The notes beneath the pieces are model-generated. The model was not told the DNA's origin and made no database searches. It saw only the letters and a list, made by a program, of their open reading frames with translations. From an uncultured Marvinbryantia sp. (GTDB taxonomy: Bacteria; Bacillota; Clostridia; Lachnospirales; Lachnospiraceae), in assembly GCA_947630735.1 (NCBI GenBank), contig CANRIR010000011.1:1-58306 (forward strand): a DNA stretch of 58,306 bases, given 5' to 3'. The translations under genes and the position numbers were made by a program. Below, piece by piece: positions 50,414-57,659 of this stretch (positions are counted from its first letter, which is position 1; each line of letters starts with the position of its first letter).

Positions 50414-51958
50414 ATGAAATGTATTTACTGCGGCACACCGTTATCTTCCATAGATTACTGCAGCGGCTGCGGAGCGGATGTGAGGATCCTGAAACGGATC
50501 GGGCGCATCTCCAATCTGTTGTACAATGAGGGCCTGGAGAAAGCCACCGTGCGGGACCTGTCCGGCGCGATCTCCTGCCTGAAGCGCAGCCTGAAGTTCA
50601 ACAAGGAAAACGTGGACGCCCGGAATCTGCTGGGCCTGGTCTACTATGAGATCGGGGAAGTGGTTTCGGCTTTAAGCGAGTGGGTCATCAGCAAAAATAT
50701 CCTGCCGGAGGGAAACCCGGCGAACACCTACATAGAAAAGCTGCAGTCCAACAAGAACAAGCTGGAGGTCATCAACCAGTCCATCCGCAAGTACAATCAG
50801 GCGCTGACCTACTGCAGGCAGAACGACGACGACATGGCCGTCCTGCAGCTGAAAAGGATCCTGGCGCAGAACCCAAACCTCATCAACGGCTATCATCTGC
50901 TGGCGCTTCTTTATCTGAAGCAGGAGGAGTATGAGAAGGCGCGCCGCCTGCTGAAAAAGGCGGCCAGGATCGACGCCACCAACACCACCACCCTGCGCTA
51001 TCTGCAGGAGGTGGAGGACGCCACCGGTGTGGGGACCAACCTGAACAGCAAGAGATACAAGCGCCAGGTAACCCCGCTGGAGCCCGCGGAGAAAAAGCTT
51101 CTGGGACCAACCGCCTATATGAGCGGGAACGACACCATCATCCAGCCCACGCCGTTTCGGGACAGCTCCTCGGTGGCCACGTTTATCAACATTTTCTTCG
51201 GATTTCTTTTGGGGGCGGCCTTTATCTGGTTCCTGGCCATCCCTGCAAATACCAATAAGATCAATCAGAGCGCCAATCAGCAGGTGACCGACGCCAACAC
51301 CAAGCTGGCCTCGGAGAGCGCCAGGGTAAGGGAGCTGGAGGGCGTTATCGAGGAATACCAGGCGAACGTGGACGAGGTGAACGCCACCATGGACGCGGCT
51401 GTGGCGAAGGCGGACGGCTATGACAAGCTGCTGGCCGCCGCGGCGAAATTTACGTCCGGCGATCAGACGGGCGCCGGCACGGAGCTGGCCGATGTGGACC
51501 CGAGCGGCCTGGACGGCAACGGAAAGGCCCTGTACGACACCATCATGGCCAGCGTGAGATCCACCATTTACCAGACGCAGTACCAGGAGGGCACCGTGGC
51601 CTACGCCCAGGGCGATTACGCCACCGCGGTGGAGAAGCTGAAGCAGGCCACCGAGACGGACGACACGCAGTACGACGCATGGCAGTATCTGGCGTTTGCC
51701 TATTTTAACCAGGGCGATTACACCAATTCGGACCGCATCTTTGCGGAGACGATCCGGCGGTTCCCGGCGCAGCAGCAGACGCTGCAGCAGTACATCCAGG
51801 ATCAGTCCGTGCTGACCAGGGCGCTCTCGCAGGGGACCGAGGAGACCAACGCGGACGGCACGCCGGTGCAGGAGGCGGACGGGGAAGCGCAGCAGCCGGA
51901 TGCGGCGGACGCGCAGGTGCCGGAAGAGGGCGCGGATGATGCGATCGTGATGCAGTAA
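50414..51958 (+). CDS. Zinc-ribbon TPR membrane protein
   Basis: A 514-residue protein with four parts. A zinc ribbon uses C3, C6, C16 and C19. Cytoplasmic TPR repeats follow at about residues 35-200 (AISCLKRSLKFNKENVDARNLLG, NGYHLLALLYLKQEEYEKARRLLKKA). One membrane helix is at about 256-278. An outer part has a coiled coil (280-335) and further TPR repeats (YAQGDYATAVEKLKQATETD, FAYFNQGDYTNSDRIF), then a Glu/Asp/Gln-rich tail. GGGGATG precedes the start. The layout suggests a scaffold bridging cytoplasm and envelope. No function is known. Confidence 0.85.
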   Translation: MKCIYCGTPLSSIDYCSGCGADVRILKRIGRISNLLYNEGLEKATVRDLSGAISCLKRSLKFNKENVDARNLLGLVYYEIGEVVSALSEWVISKNILPEGNPANTYIEKLQSNKNKLEVINQSIRKYNQALTYCRQNDDDMAVLQLKRILAQNPNLINGYHLLALLYLKQEEYEKARRLLKKAARIDATNTTTLRYLQEVEDATGVGTNLNSKRYKRQVTPLEPAEKKLLGPTAYMSGNDTIIQPTPFRDSSSVATFINIFFGFLLGAAFIWFLAIPANTNKINQSANQQVTDANTKLASESARVRELEGVIEEYQANVDEVNATMDAAVAKADGYDKLLAAAAKFTSGDQTGAGTELADVDPSGLDGNGKALYDTIMASVRSTIYQTQYQEGTVAYAQGDYATAVEKLKQATETDDTQYDAWQYLAFAYFNQGDYTNSDRIFAETIRRFPAQQQTLQQYIQDQSVLTRALSQGTEETNADGTPVQEADGEAQQPDAADAQVPEEGADDAIVMQ

Positions 51959-52030
51959 ATGAAATGCGCCCGGCAGTGCCGGGAAGCGGCGGAAAATAAC
52001 AGAAAATACACAGGAGAAGCCTCGAGACAG

Positions 52031-52068
52031 GGGACCCGGAGAACAGAGCTGTTCTCCGGGTCCCTTTC
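52031..52068 (+). terminator. Perfect 16-bp hairpin terminator
   Basis: GGGACCCGGAGAACAG (52031-52046) and CTGTTCTCCGGGTCCC (52049-52064) are exact inverted copies around two bases, followed by TTTC. It separates the TPR gene from the spoIIA operon. Confidence 0.82.
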
Positions 52069-52105
52069 GCATGGGAAAAAGAAGTGATGGAGGGGAGAAT
52101 ATCGT

Positions 52106-52423
52106 ATGGAAGATTTTTTCAGGATCAACGGGACAGACCTGACCGTCTGCGTGCCCGCGGAATTGGACCATTACATGGCGGAAAAGATCAAGAGAGGGTC
52201 GGACAGGCTGATCGAGAACAGCAATATCCGCAGGATCATCTTTGATTTTCAGAAGACCTGCTTTATGGACAGCTCCGGGATCGGGATGATCATGGGCAGA
52301 TACAAAAACATGTGCTTTATGGGAGGAGACGTGGTGGCCGTGAATGCGAACGAGCGGATCCGCAGGATCCTGACGCTTTCGGGCGTCTATAAAGTGATCG
52401 ATATCTATGAAGGCAGCTACTAA
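52106..52423 (+). CDS. spoIIAA: Anti-sigma F factor antagonist SpoIIAA
   Basis: A 105-residue STAS-domain protein that frees sigma F in the forespore by binding SpoIIAB. The phosphorylatable serine is S57 in FMDSSGIGMIMGRYK. Length and order (followed by spoIIAB and sigF) match the conserved spoIIA operon. GGAGGGGAG precedes ATG 52106. Confidence 0.95.
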   Translation: MEDFFRINGTDLTVCVPAELDHYMAEKIKRGSDRLIENSNIRRIIFDFQKTCFMDSSGIGMIMGRYKNMCFMGGDVVAVNANERIRRILTLSGVYKVIDIYEGSY

Positions 52424-52443
52424 TTTTTGAGAGGGGAAGCAAA

Positions 52444-52890
52444 ATGGAACAGACGAATGAAATGAGGATCGAATTTGACAGCCGCTCCTGCAACGAGAGC
52501 TTTGCGAGAGTGGCGGTGGCGGCGTTTATGACGCAGCTGAACCCTACGCTGGAGGAGGTGGCGGACGTGAAGACGGCGCTCTCGGAGGCGGTGACCAACG
52601 CCATCGTGCACGGCTATGAAAACCGGGTGGAGAAGATCACGGTGCACTGCGCGATCCGCGGGCAGGAGCTGATCCTTACCGTGTCGGACAAGGGAAAGGG
52701 CATCGCGGATGTGGAGAAGGCGATGGAGCCGCTGTTTACCACAAAGCCGGATTCGGAGCGCTCCGGTATGGGGTTTGCGTTTATGGAGGCGTTTATGGAC
52801 GAGGTGCAGGTGAGATCCGCCGTGGGGGAGGGCACGGCCGTCACCATGAAAAAGAAGATCGGCAGACCGGCCGGCGAATATCTTGATTGA
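52444..52890 (+). CDS. spoIIAB: Anti-sigma F factor / kinase SpoIIAB
   Basis: A 148-residue serine kinase of the GHKL ATPase family. It holds sigma F inactive and phosphorylates SpoIIAA. The N-box is LSEAVTNAIVHGYE, the G1 box VSDKGKGIADVE, and the G2 region SERSGMGFAFMEAFMD. GAGAGGGGAAG precedes the start. It lies between spoIIAA and sigF as in other spore formers. Confidence 0.95.
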   Translation: MEQTNEMRIEFDSRSCNESFARVAVAAFMTQLNPTLEEVADVKTALSEAVTNAIVHGYENRVEKITVHCAIRGQELILTVSDKGKGIADVEKAMEPLFTTKPDSERSGMGFAFMEAFMDEVQVRSAVGEGTAVTMKKKIGRPAGEYLD

Positions 52891-52903
52891 AAGGAAGTCT
52901 TAG

Positions 52904-53620
52904 ATGGAGCACACCCAATGGTTAATTGAGAGAGCACACCAGGGGGATAAAGCTGCGAGAGAACAATTGGTAGAAGAAAATCTGGGACTTGTTTTCACCA
53001 TCGTGAAGCGATTTGCAGGAAGGGGTACGGAGCTGGAGGATCTGTTTCAGATCGGGTCCATCGGGCTTTTAAAGGCGATCGATCATTTTGACCTCTCTTT
53101 TGATGTAAAATTTTCCACCTACGCGGTGCCGATGATCGCGGGGGAGATCAAGCGGTTCCTGCGGGACGACGGCATGCTGAAGGTCAGCCGCTCCTTAAAA
53201 GAGGCGGCGCACAGGACGGCTGTGGCAAAGGAGGAGCTGGAGCGGACGCTGGGGCGCGAGCCGACGGTGGAGGAGCTCTCCGAGAAGACCGGGATCCAGC
53301 GCGAGGAGATCGTGATGGCCATGGAGGCCGCGGCGGATGTGGAATCTCTGCACAAACCGGTGTATCAGGGGGACGGGACGGCCATCTACCTGGAGGACCG
53401 CATCGAGGAAAAGGAGAGCATGAACGAGAAGGTGCTGGACCGCATGGTGCTGCGGGAGGTGCTGGAGGAGCTGGACCCGGAGGAGCATTTTCTGATCTGC
53501 ATGCGCTATTTTCAGGACAAGACGCAGGCGCAGGTGGCGGCCATGATGGGGCGCACGCAGGTGCAGATCTCCAGGATGGAAAAGAGGATCTTAAAAAAGC
53601 TGCGCGATTCCATCCGTTAA
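52904..53620 (+). CDS. sigF: Sporulation sigma factor F
   Basis: A 238-residue sigma-70 family factor for early forespore genes. Region 2 shows LVEENLGLVFTIVKRFAGRG and EDLFQIGSIGLLKAIDHFD; region 3 includes MLKVSRSLKEAAHRTAVAKEE; region 4 ends with FQDKTQAQVAAMMGRTQVQISRMEKRILKKL. GAAAGGAAG precedes ATG 52904. It is the last gene of the spoIIA operon. Confidence 0.95.
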   Translation: MEHTQWLIERAHQGDKAAREQLVEENLGLVFTIVKRFAGRGTELEDLFQIGSIGLLKAIDHFDLSFDVKFSTYAVPMIAGEIKRFLRDDGMLKVSRSLKEAAHRTAVAKEELERTLGREPTVEELSEKTGIQREEIVMAMEAAADVESLHKPVYQGDGTAIYLEDRIEEKESMNEKVLDRMVLREVLEELDPEEHFLICMRYFQDKTQAQVAAMMGRTQVQISRMEKRILKKLRDSIR

Positions 53621-53647
53621 AACGCCCGTCCGGACCGGATCTTTTTT

Positions 53648-53677
53648 GCATAAAAGAAAGCCCGGGGGAAGATACTA
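53648..53677 (+). promoter_or_regulatory. Candidate sigma-G (forespore) promoter of spoVA
   Basis: GCATA (53648-53652) and GATACTA (53671-53677) are separated by 18 bases. They match the sigma-G consensus gHATR-N18-CATnHTA at all but one position. spoVA is a known sigma-G operon in Bacillus. A small hairpin (AAAACCC 53687-53693 / GGGTTTT 53701-53707) lies just after, before the spoVAA ribosome binding site. Confidence 0.6.
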
Positions 53678-53721
53678 AGGAAAATAAAAACCCCAAAAGC
53701 GGGTTTTGCAGGAGGCAGAGC

Positions 53722-54375
53722 ATGGAGACCCTGTATCTGAAGATAGACCAGAACGTGGGAGTGCACGACCAGAAGGTGTTTTTAAAGGATATCGCGCAGA
53801 TATCCTGCACAGACCGGGAGATCGAGAACAAAGTGAAGGTGCTGACGCTGCCGCAGGCGGTGGGAAAGCAGCCCGGGCGCTATGTAAGATCGGTGATGGA
53901 GGTGATCGCCTGCATCCAGAAGGAATTTCCCAGCCTGGAGATCAATAACATCGGCGAGGCGGATTTTATCATCACATACGAAAAGCCGGGGCATAAAAGC
54001 GCGGTCCTCGGCTGGTGCAAGACCGCGGCGGTGTGCGTGTTAAGCTTTTTCGGGGCGGCGTTTTCCATTATGACCTTCAACAACGATGTGGATGTGACCG
54101 GGCTGTTTGCACAGCTCTATCAGCTTTTTACGGGCCGCGCCTCGGACGGCTTCACCGTGCTGGAATTTGCGTATTCCCTCGGCCTTGGCATCGGCATCGT
54201 TGTGTTTTTTAATCACTTTGCGGGGAAAAAGCTGACTGCGGACCCCACGCCCCTGGAGGTGCAGATGCGCACCTACGAGGACGATATCAACAGCACCATC
54301 ATCGAGGCGAGCAGGCACAGACCGCCGTCCGAGAACAGGAAGAACCAAAACGGCGCGGGAGGGAGCGGCAGATGA
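53722..54375 (+). CDS. spoVAA: Stage V sporulation protein AA
   Basis: A 217-residue SpoVAA. It has a soluble N-terminal domain (LYLKIDQNVGVHDQKVFLKDIAQISC onward) and two to three membrane helices between residues 95 and 170, including AAVCVLSFFGAAFSIMTFNNDVDV, a family hallmark. It acts in movement of dipicolinic acid into and out of the spore. GCAGGAGG precedes the start. It overlaps spoVAB by 4 bases. Confidence 0.9.
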   Translation: METLYLKIDQNVGVHDQKVFLKDIAQISCTDREIENKVKVLTLPQAVGKQPGRYVRSVMEVIACIQKEFPSLEINNIGEADFIITYEKPGHKSAVLGWCKTAAVCVLSFFGAAFSIMTFNNDVDVTGLFAQLYQLFTGRASDGFTVLEFAYSLGLGIGIVVFFNHFAGKKLTADPTPLEVQMRTYEDDINSTIIEASRHRPPSENRKNQNGAGGSGR

Positions 54376-54785
54376 CGCGGACACTGATCATGACGCTGGC
54401 AGCCTTAGGCGGCGGCTTTCTGGTGGCCGCGGGCGTGGTGGCGCTGCTGGTGGGACTGGGGATCATCACAAGATTTACGGGCATCTCCCACACCGCTCTG
54501 CACAACAGGCTCTACGAGACGTCCGTATGTCTCGGGGCCCTGTTCGGGAACCTCTTAACGGTCTACCGGGTGCCGGCGGGGCTTGGTTGGCCGGGCCTTC
54601 TGCTCCTCGGCATATCCGCGGGCGTGTACGTGGGCGGCTGGATCATGGCCCTGGCAGAGGTGATCCATATTTTCCCGGTGTTTGCCAGAAGGATAGGCCT
54701 GGTAAAGGGCCTAAGCTTTCTTGTGATCGCGGTCGCGCTGGGGAAAATGGCGGGCAGCCTGCTGTTCTTTTACATGCGCTGGTAA
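54372..54785 (+). CDS. spoVAB: Stage V sporulation protein AB
   Basis: A 137-residue membrane protein with about four helices, fitting SpoVAB. The start overlaps spoVAA (ATGA). Characteristic are GGGFLVAAGVVALLVGLGI, TRFTGISHTALH and the last GLVKGLSFLVIAVALGKMAGSL. It belongs to the dipicolinate channel complex of the spore inner membrane. Confidence 0.9.
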   Translation: MTRTLIMTLAALGGGFLVAAGVVALLVGLGIITRFTGISHTALHNRLYETSVCLGALFGNLLTVYRVPAGLGWPGLLLLGISAGVYVGGWIMALAEVIHIFPVFARRIGLVKGLSFLVIAVALGKMAGSLLFFYMRW

Positions 54786-54884
54786 CGGAACGCGGGTGCA
54801 GTGCGCTGTCTGCGTGCGCTGGCGACGGGCAGGGCGCGGGAGCTGAGAATGGATAAATAACAGAATACCAAGAAAGAGGCGGAA

Positions 54885-55349
54885 ATGATGACAGATGTTT
54901 TGAAAGAGAGAAAGCAAAAGGAATATAATGAGTATGTGAAGCAGGTGACGCCCACGCACAGCCTGTGGACGAATATGTGGCACGCGTTTGTGGTGGGAGG
55001 GGCGATCTGCACCGCGGGGCAGATGATCCTCAATGCCGCTATGGATCTGGGGCTGGACAAAAAGACAGCGGGAACCTGGTGTTCGGTCCTGCTGGTGCTT
55101 GTGAGTGTGATCCTGACAGGCTGCGGCATCTACCAGCGGCTGGCCAAGTTTGGAGGCGCCGGCACGCTGGTGCCTATCACGGGATTTGCAAATTCGGTGG
55201 CCGCGCCTGCCATAGAGTTTCAAAAAGAGGGGCAGGTGTTCGGCATCGGGTGCAAGATCTTTACGATTGCCGGGCCGGTGATCCTGTATGGCATTTTTTC
55301 TGGATTCGTGCTGGGAGCGGTTTATTGGATCCTGTCGTTTCTGGTGTGA
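54885..55349 (+). CDS. spoVAC: Stage V sporulation protein AC
   Basis: A 154-residue membrane protein of the SpoVAC family, a mechanosensitive-type channel for dipicolinate release. It has the family start KEYNEYVKQVTPTHSLWTNM, then AFVVGGAICTAGQMIL, GAGTLVPITGFANSVAAPAIEFQKEG and the final hydrophobic helix. ATG 54888 is an alternative start with better spacing to AGAGG. The gene is full-length, but spoVAD and spoVAE do not follow; a repeat element starts at its stop codon. Confidence 0.92.
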   Translation: MMTDVLKERKQKEYNEYVKQVTPTHSLWTNMWHAFVVGGAICTAGQMILNAAMDLGLDKKTAGTWCSVLLVLVSVILTGCGIYQRLAKFGGAGTLVPITGFANSVAAPAIEFQKEGQVFGIGCKIFTIAGPVILYGIFSGFVLGAVYWILSFLV

Positions 55350-55433
55350 TCGCGCAGGTGTTTGGAACGCCGGGCACACTCCTGGTTTCCTGTGGGATCC
55401 CAGAAGGAGACACAGGGGCTGAACCCGCCGGAA

Positions 55434-55581
55434 CACACTCCTGGTTTCTTGTTCTTCCCGAAAAAGACATTCCGTGCAAAATGTCCCCGGTTGGATAGAC
55501 AGTCCGATGGCCTGTCTTCCATCCAGGGACATTTTTTCGTCCTGTCTTTTTCGAGGAAGTACAGTTGAAACCAGGAGTGTG
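55434..55581. ncRNA. Long multi-arm hairpin (candidate structured RNA), copy 1
   Basis: Four nested perfect arms pair in order: CACACTCCTGGTTTC 55434-55448 with 55567-55581 (15 bp); GAAAAAGACA 55460-55469 with 55543-55552 (10 bp); AATGTCCC 55480-55487 with 55526-55533 (8 bp); TGGATAGACAG 55492-55502 with CTGTCT 55512-55517 plus ATCCA 55521-55525 (11 bp with a bulge). The terminal loop is TCCGATGGC. The type is a guess; it could equally be a DNA-level recognition structure. Confidence 0.55.
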
Positions 55582-55745
55582 TTTCCAGCGGGATGAAATG
55601 CCGATGATCTTGGAACAGTATGGAAATGGAGGGTGTGCTTCTGAAGGGATGAAGCGTTAATGACCTTGATATAGTTTCGTGCATAATAGTTTGTTGGTTG
55701 GCATCGTATAATTTACGCAAGAATTAAATTAGCAATATAAAGATA

Positions 55746-55774
55746 TTGACTATAATTGTGTGATGTGCTATTAT
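55746..55774 (+). promoter_or_regulatory. Promoter of Rpn nuclease copy 1
   Basis: TTGACT (55746-55751) and TATTAT (55769-55774), 17 bases apart, in an AT-rich block shared with copy 2. Confidence 0.7.
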
Positions 55775-55811
55775 GTTTTTAAATATAATTCATATGTCAG
55801 GGGGAATGCAC

Positions 55812-56921
55812 ATGACAAACAAACTGAAACAATATTTTCCGATGCTCCGCACACGCCAGGAAGTCCTGGCGGAGATCCAGGGCAGTACAAAACTTCAGAA
55901 GACCTACGCTTCCTGGACACCGGAGCATCAGGACGAGTTCCTGGACATCTGCACCGGCATGCGCGGCCTGAAGATCCTATACGACTTCATGGCGAAGGAG
56001 ATCCTGAACCCGGAGACCGTGCCGGAGCGCCTCGAGTCCCTGCTGACCTGCGTGCTCGGCCGGGACGTACATATCACCGCCGTCCTTCCGGCCGACTCCA
56101 CGCGCCTTGCGGACGAGACATCCCTGCTGATCACGGACATCGTGGTGGAGTTCGACGACGGAGAAGTGGGGAATGTGGAGGTGCAGCGGGTGGGCTACCT
56201 GTTCCCGGGGCAGCGCTGCGCCTGCTACTCGGCGGACCTTCTGCTGCGGCAGTACAAGCGGGTACGCGACCAGAGAAAGAAGCATTTCAGCTACCGCGAC
56301 ATCCGGCAGGTGTACACGATCGTGTTCTTCGAGCACAGCCCGGCAGCCTTCCACGCTTACCCGGGCACCTACCTGCACCGGTTCGAGCAGAGATCGGACA
56401 CAGGGCTGAAACTGGAACTGCTGCAGAAATTCTACTTTGTGCCGCTTGACATCTACCGGAAAATCTACGACAATAAGGGTATCACAAACAAACTGGAAGG
56501 ATGGCTCGCGTTCCTGAGCATGGACGACCCGGACGCGATCATCCGGCTGATAGGCACATATCCGGAGTTTCAGGCGATGTACGAGCATATCTTCAATGTG
56601 TGCCGGAATATGGAGGATATCATGGGACTGTTTTCGGAAGAGCTGCTGGAACTGGATCGGAACACAGTGCGATATATGGTGGATGAGATGCAGGAGACGA
56701 TTGAAAAAAAGAATGTTATGCTGGATGAACAGAAGGAACAGCTGGATAAACAGAAGGAACTGTTGGATAAACAGAAGGAACAGCTGGATGAAAAACAGGG
56801 AAAAATTGAGGAGCTGCAAGGCACCATAGAAAAACAGCAGGACACCATAGAAAAACAGCAAGGTGCGATCGATAAGCTGCAGGCAGCAATTGAGGAATTG
56901 AAAAGGCGGCTGGATGTATAG
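55812..56921 (+). CDS. Rpn-type PD-(D/E)XK nuclease, copy 1
   Basis: A 369-residue protein of the PD-(D/E)XK nuclease/transposase family (PDDEXK_2, Rpn-like; RpnA-type proteins are DNA endonucleases that promote recombination). The catalytic core is D109 in LLITDIVVEF and E123-V-Q125 in VGNVEVQRVGY, followed by CYSADLLLRQY. Residues 300-366 form an unbroken coiled coil of seven-residue repeats. ATG 55812 is preceded by AGGGGGA; the frame is open to 55773 but that covers the promoter. A near-identical copy follows in tandem. Context suggests a mobile or amplifying element. Confidence 0.85.
   Translation: MTNKLKQYFPMLRTRQEVLAEIQGSTKLQKTYASWTPEHQDEFLDICTGMRGLKILYDFMAKEILNPETVPERLESLLTCVLGRDVHITAVLPADSTRLADETSLLITDIVVEFDDGEVGNVEVQRVGYLFPGQRCACYSADLLLRQYKRVRDQRKKHFSYRDIRQVYTIVFFEHSPAAFHAYPGTYLHRFEQRSDTGLKLELLQKFYFVPLDIYRKIYDNKGITNKLEGWLAFLSMDDPDAIIRLIGTYPEFQAMYEHIFNVCRNMEDIMGLFSEELLELDRNTVRYMVDEMQETIEKKNVMLDEQKEQLDKQKELLDKQKEQLDEKQGKIEELQGTIEKQQDTIEKQQGAIDKLQAAIEELKRRLDV
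56713..56918 (+). repeat. 21-bp heptad repeats in the nuclease coiled coil
   Basis: The gene end is built from 21-base units coding LDKQKEQ-like heptads (about ten in a row: EQLDKQK, ELLDKQK, EQLDEKQ and so on). The first three or four units are nearly identical in DNA, so unit number can change without a frameshift. Confidence 0.8.
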
Positions 56922-56959
56922 ATACACTAGTCTAAAAAGCTGAAGACATGCTGGGAAAG

Positions 56960-56982
56960 GGAACCGATCAGGTTCCTTTTTT
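56960..56982 (+). terminator. Terminator after Rpn copy 1
   Basis: GGAACC (56960-56965) and GGTTCC (56971-56976) with loop GATCA, followed by six Ts. Confidence 0.85.
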
Positions 56983-57114
56983 CCTGTGTGGATTGGAATC
57001 GGAATATTAGTTTCCTGTGGCTTCTGCGAAAGCAGGAGTTTGGACCGCCGAAAGCACACTTCTGGTTTCCTGTGAGAATCCAAGAAGGAGGCACAGGGGC
57101 TGAACCCGCCGGAA

Positions 57115-57262
57115 CACACTCCTGGTTTCCTGTTCTTCCCGAAAAAGACATTCCGTGCAAAATGTCCCCGGCTGGATAGACAGTCCGATGGCCTGTCTTC
57201 CATCCAGGGACATTTTTTCGGCCTGTCTTTTTCGAGGAAGTACAGTTGAAACCAGGAGTGTG
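57115..57262. ncRNA. Long multi-arm hairpin, copy 2
   Basis: The same four arms as copy 1 are all kept: outer CACACTCCTGGTTTC (57115-57129) with its complement (57248-57262), then the GAAAAAGACA, AATGTCCC and TGGATAGACAG arms. The few changes between copies (for example GGTTGG to GGCTGG and TCGTCC to TCGGCC) fall outside the paired arms or in loops, which supports a kept structure. Confidence 0.55.
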
Positions 57263-57500
57263 CTTCCAGCGGGATGAAATGCCGATGATCTTGGGGCGGT
57301 ATGGAAACGGAGGGTGTGCTTCCGGCAGGATGAAATGCGATGATCTTGGAGCAGTATGGAAACGGAGGGTGTGCTTCCGGCAGGATGAAATGCCGATGAT
57401 CTTGAGGCGGTATGGAAACGGAGGGTGTGCTTCCGGCGGGATGAAATGTCGATGACCTTGGGGCGGTGTGGAAACGGAGGGTGTGCTTCTGAAGGGATGA
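57258..57500 (+). repeat. 56-bp tandem repeat (VNTR), four units plus part
   Basis: Units start at 57258, 57314, 57369, 57425 and 57481, each beginning GTGTGCTTC and containing GGATGAAATG and TATGGAAACGGAGG-like stretches. The second unit is one base shorter (55). The fifth is cut after about 20 bases and merges into the promoter block. In the first copy of the element only units at 55577 and 55633 are present. Confidence 0.92.
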
Positions 57501-57593
57501 ATCGTTAATGACCTTGATATAGTTTCATGCATAATAGTTTGCTGATTGGTTGAATATAACTTATATAGGAATAAAATCAGTAATATAAATATA

Positions 57594-57622
57594 TTGACTA
57601 TGGTTGTGTGATGTGATATTAT
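57594..57622 (+). promoter_or_regulatory. Promoter of Rpn nuclease copy 2
   Basis: TTGACT (57594-57599) and TATTAT (57617-57622), 17 bases apart, identical in elements and spacing to copy 1. Confidence 0.7.
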
Positions 57623-57659
57623 GCTTTTAAATATAACTCATATGTCAGGGGGAATGTTA

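Larger units (their letters stand above)
55350..55811 (+). repeat. Leader element of Rpn unit 1 (hairpin, 56-bp repeat, promoter)
   Basis: No gene. The segment repeats, with small changes, at about 57024-57659. Homology begins at the spoVAC stop codon (GCAGGTGTTTGGAACGCCG vs GCAGGAGTTTGGACCGCCG). It holds an inverted repeat CCTGTG/CACAGG (55389-55416 region), the long hairpin, one full and one partial 56-bp unit (from 55577), and the promoter of the nuclease gene. Confidence 0.85.
57024..57659 (+). repeat. Leader element of Rpn unit 2
   Basis: No gene. It repeats 55350-55811 with the same order of parts, but carries four full 56-bp units instead of one. A small hairpin (CTTCTGC/GCAGGAG with a GAAA loop) marks its left end. 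The AT-rich promoter block at its right end is nearly identical to that of unit 1. Confidence 0.85.

Noticed and set aside
53621-53650. Intrinsic terminator after sigF
   Set aside because: GTCCGGAC and TCTTTTTT lie close together, but the stem would need a loop of one or two bases and the T-run overlaps the sigma-G -35 region; not convincing.
55350-55811. CRISPR-like or IS200/IS605-like origin of the repeats
   Set aside because: The 56-bp units are direct repeats without spacers, and no Y1 transposase, TnpB or cas gene is present.
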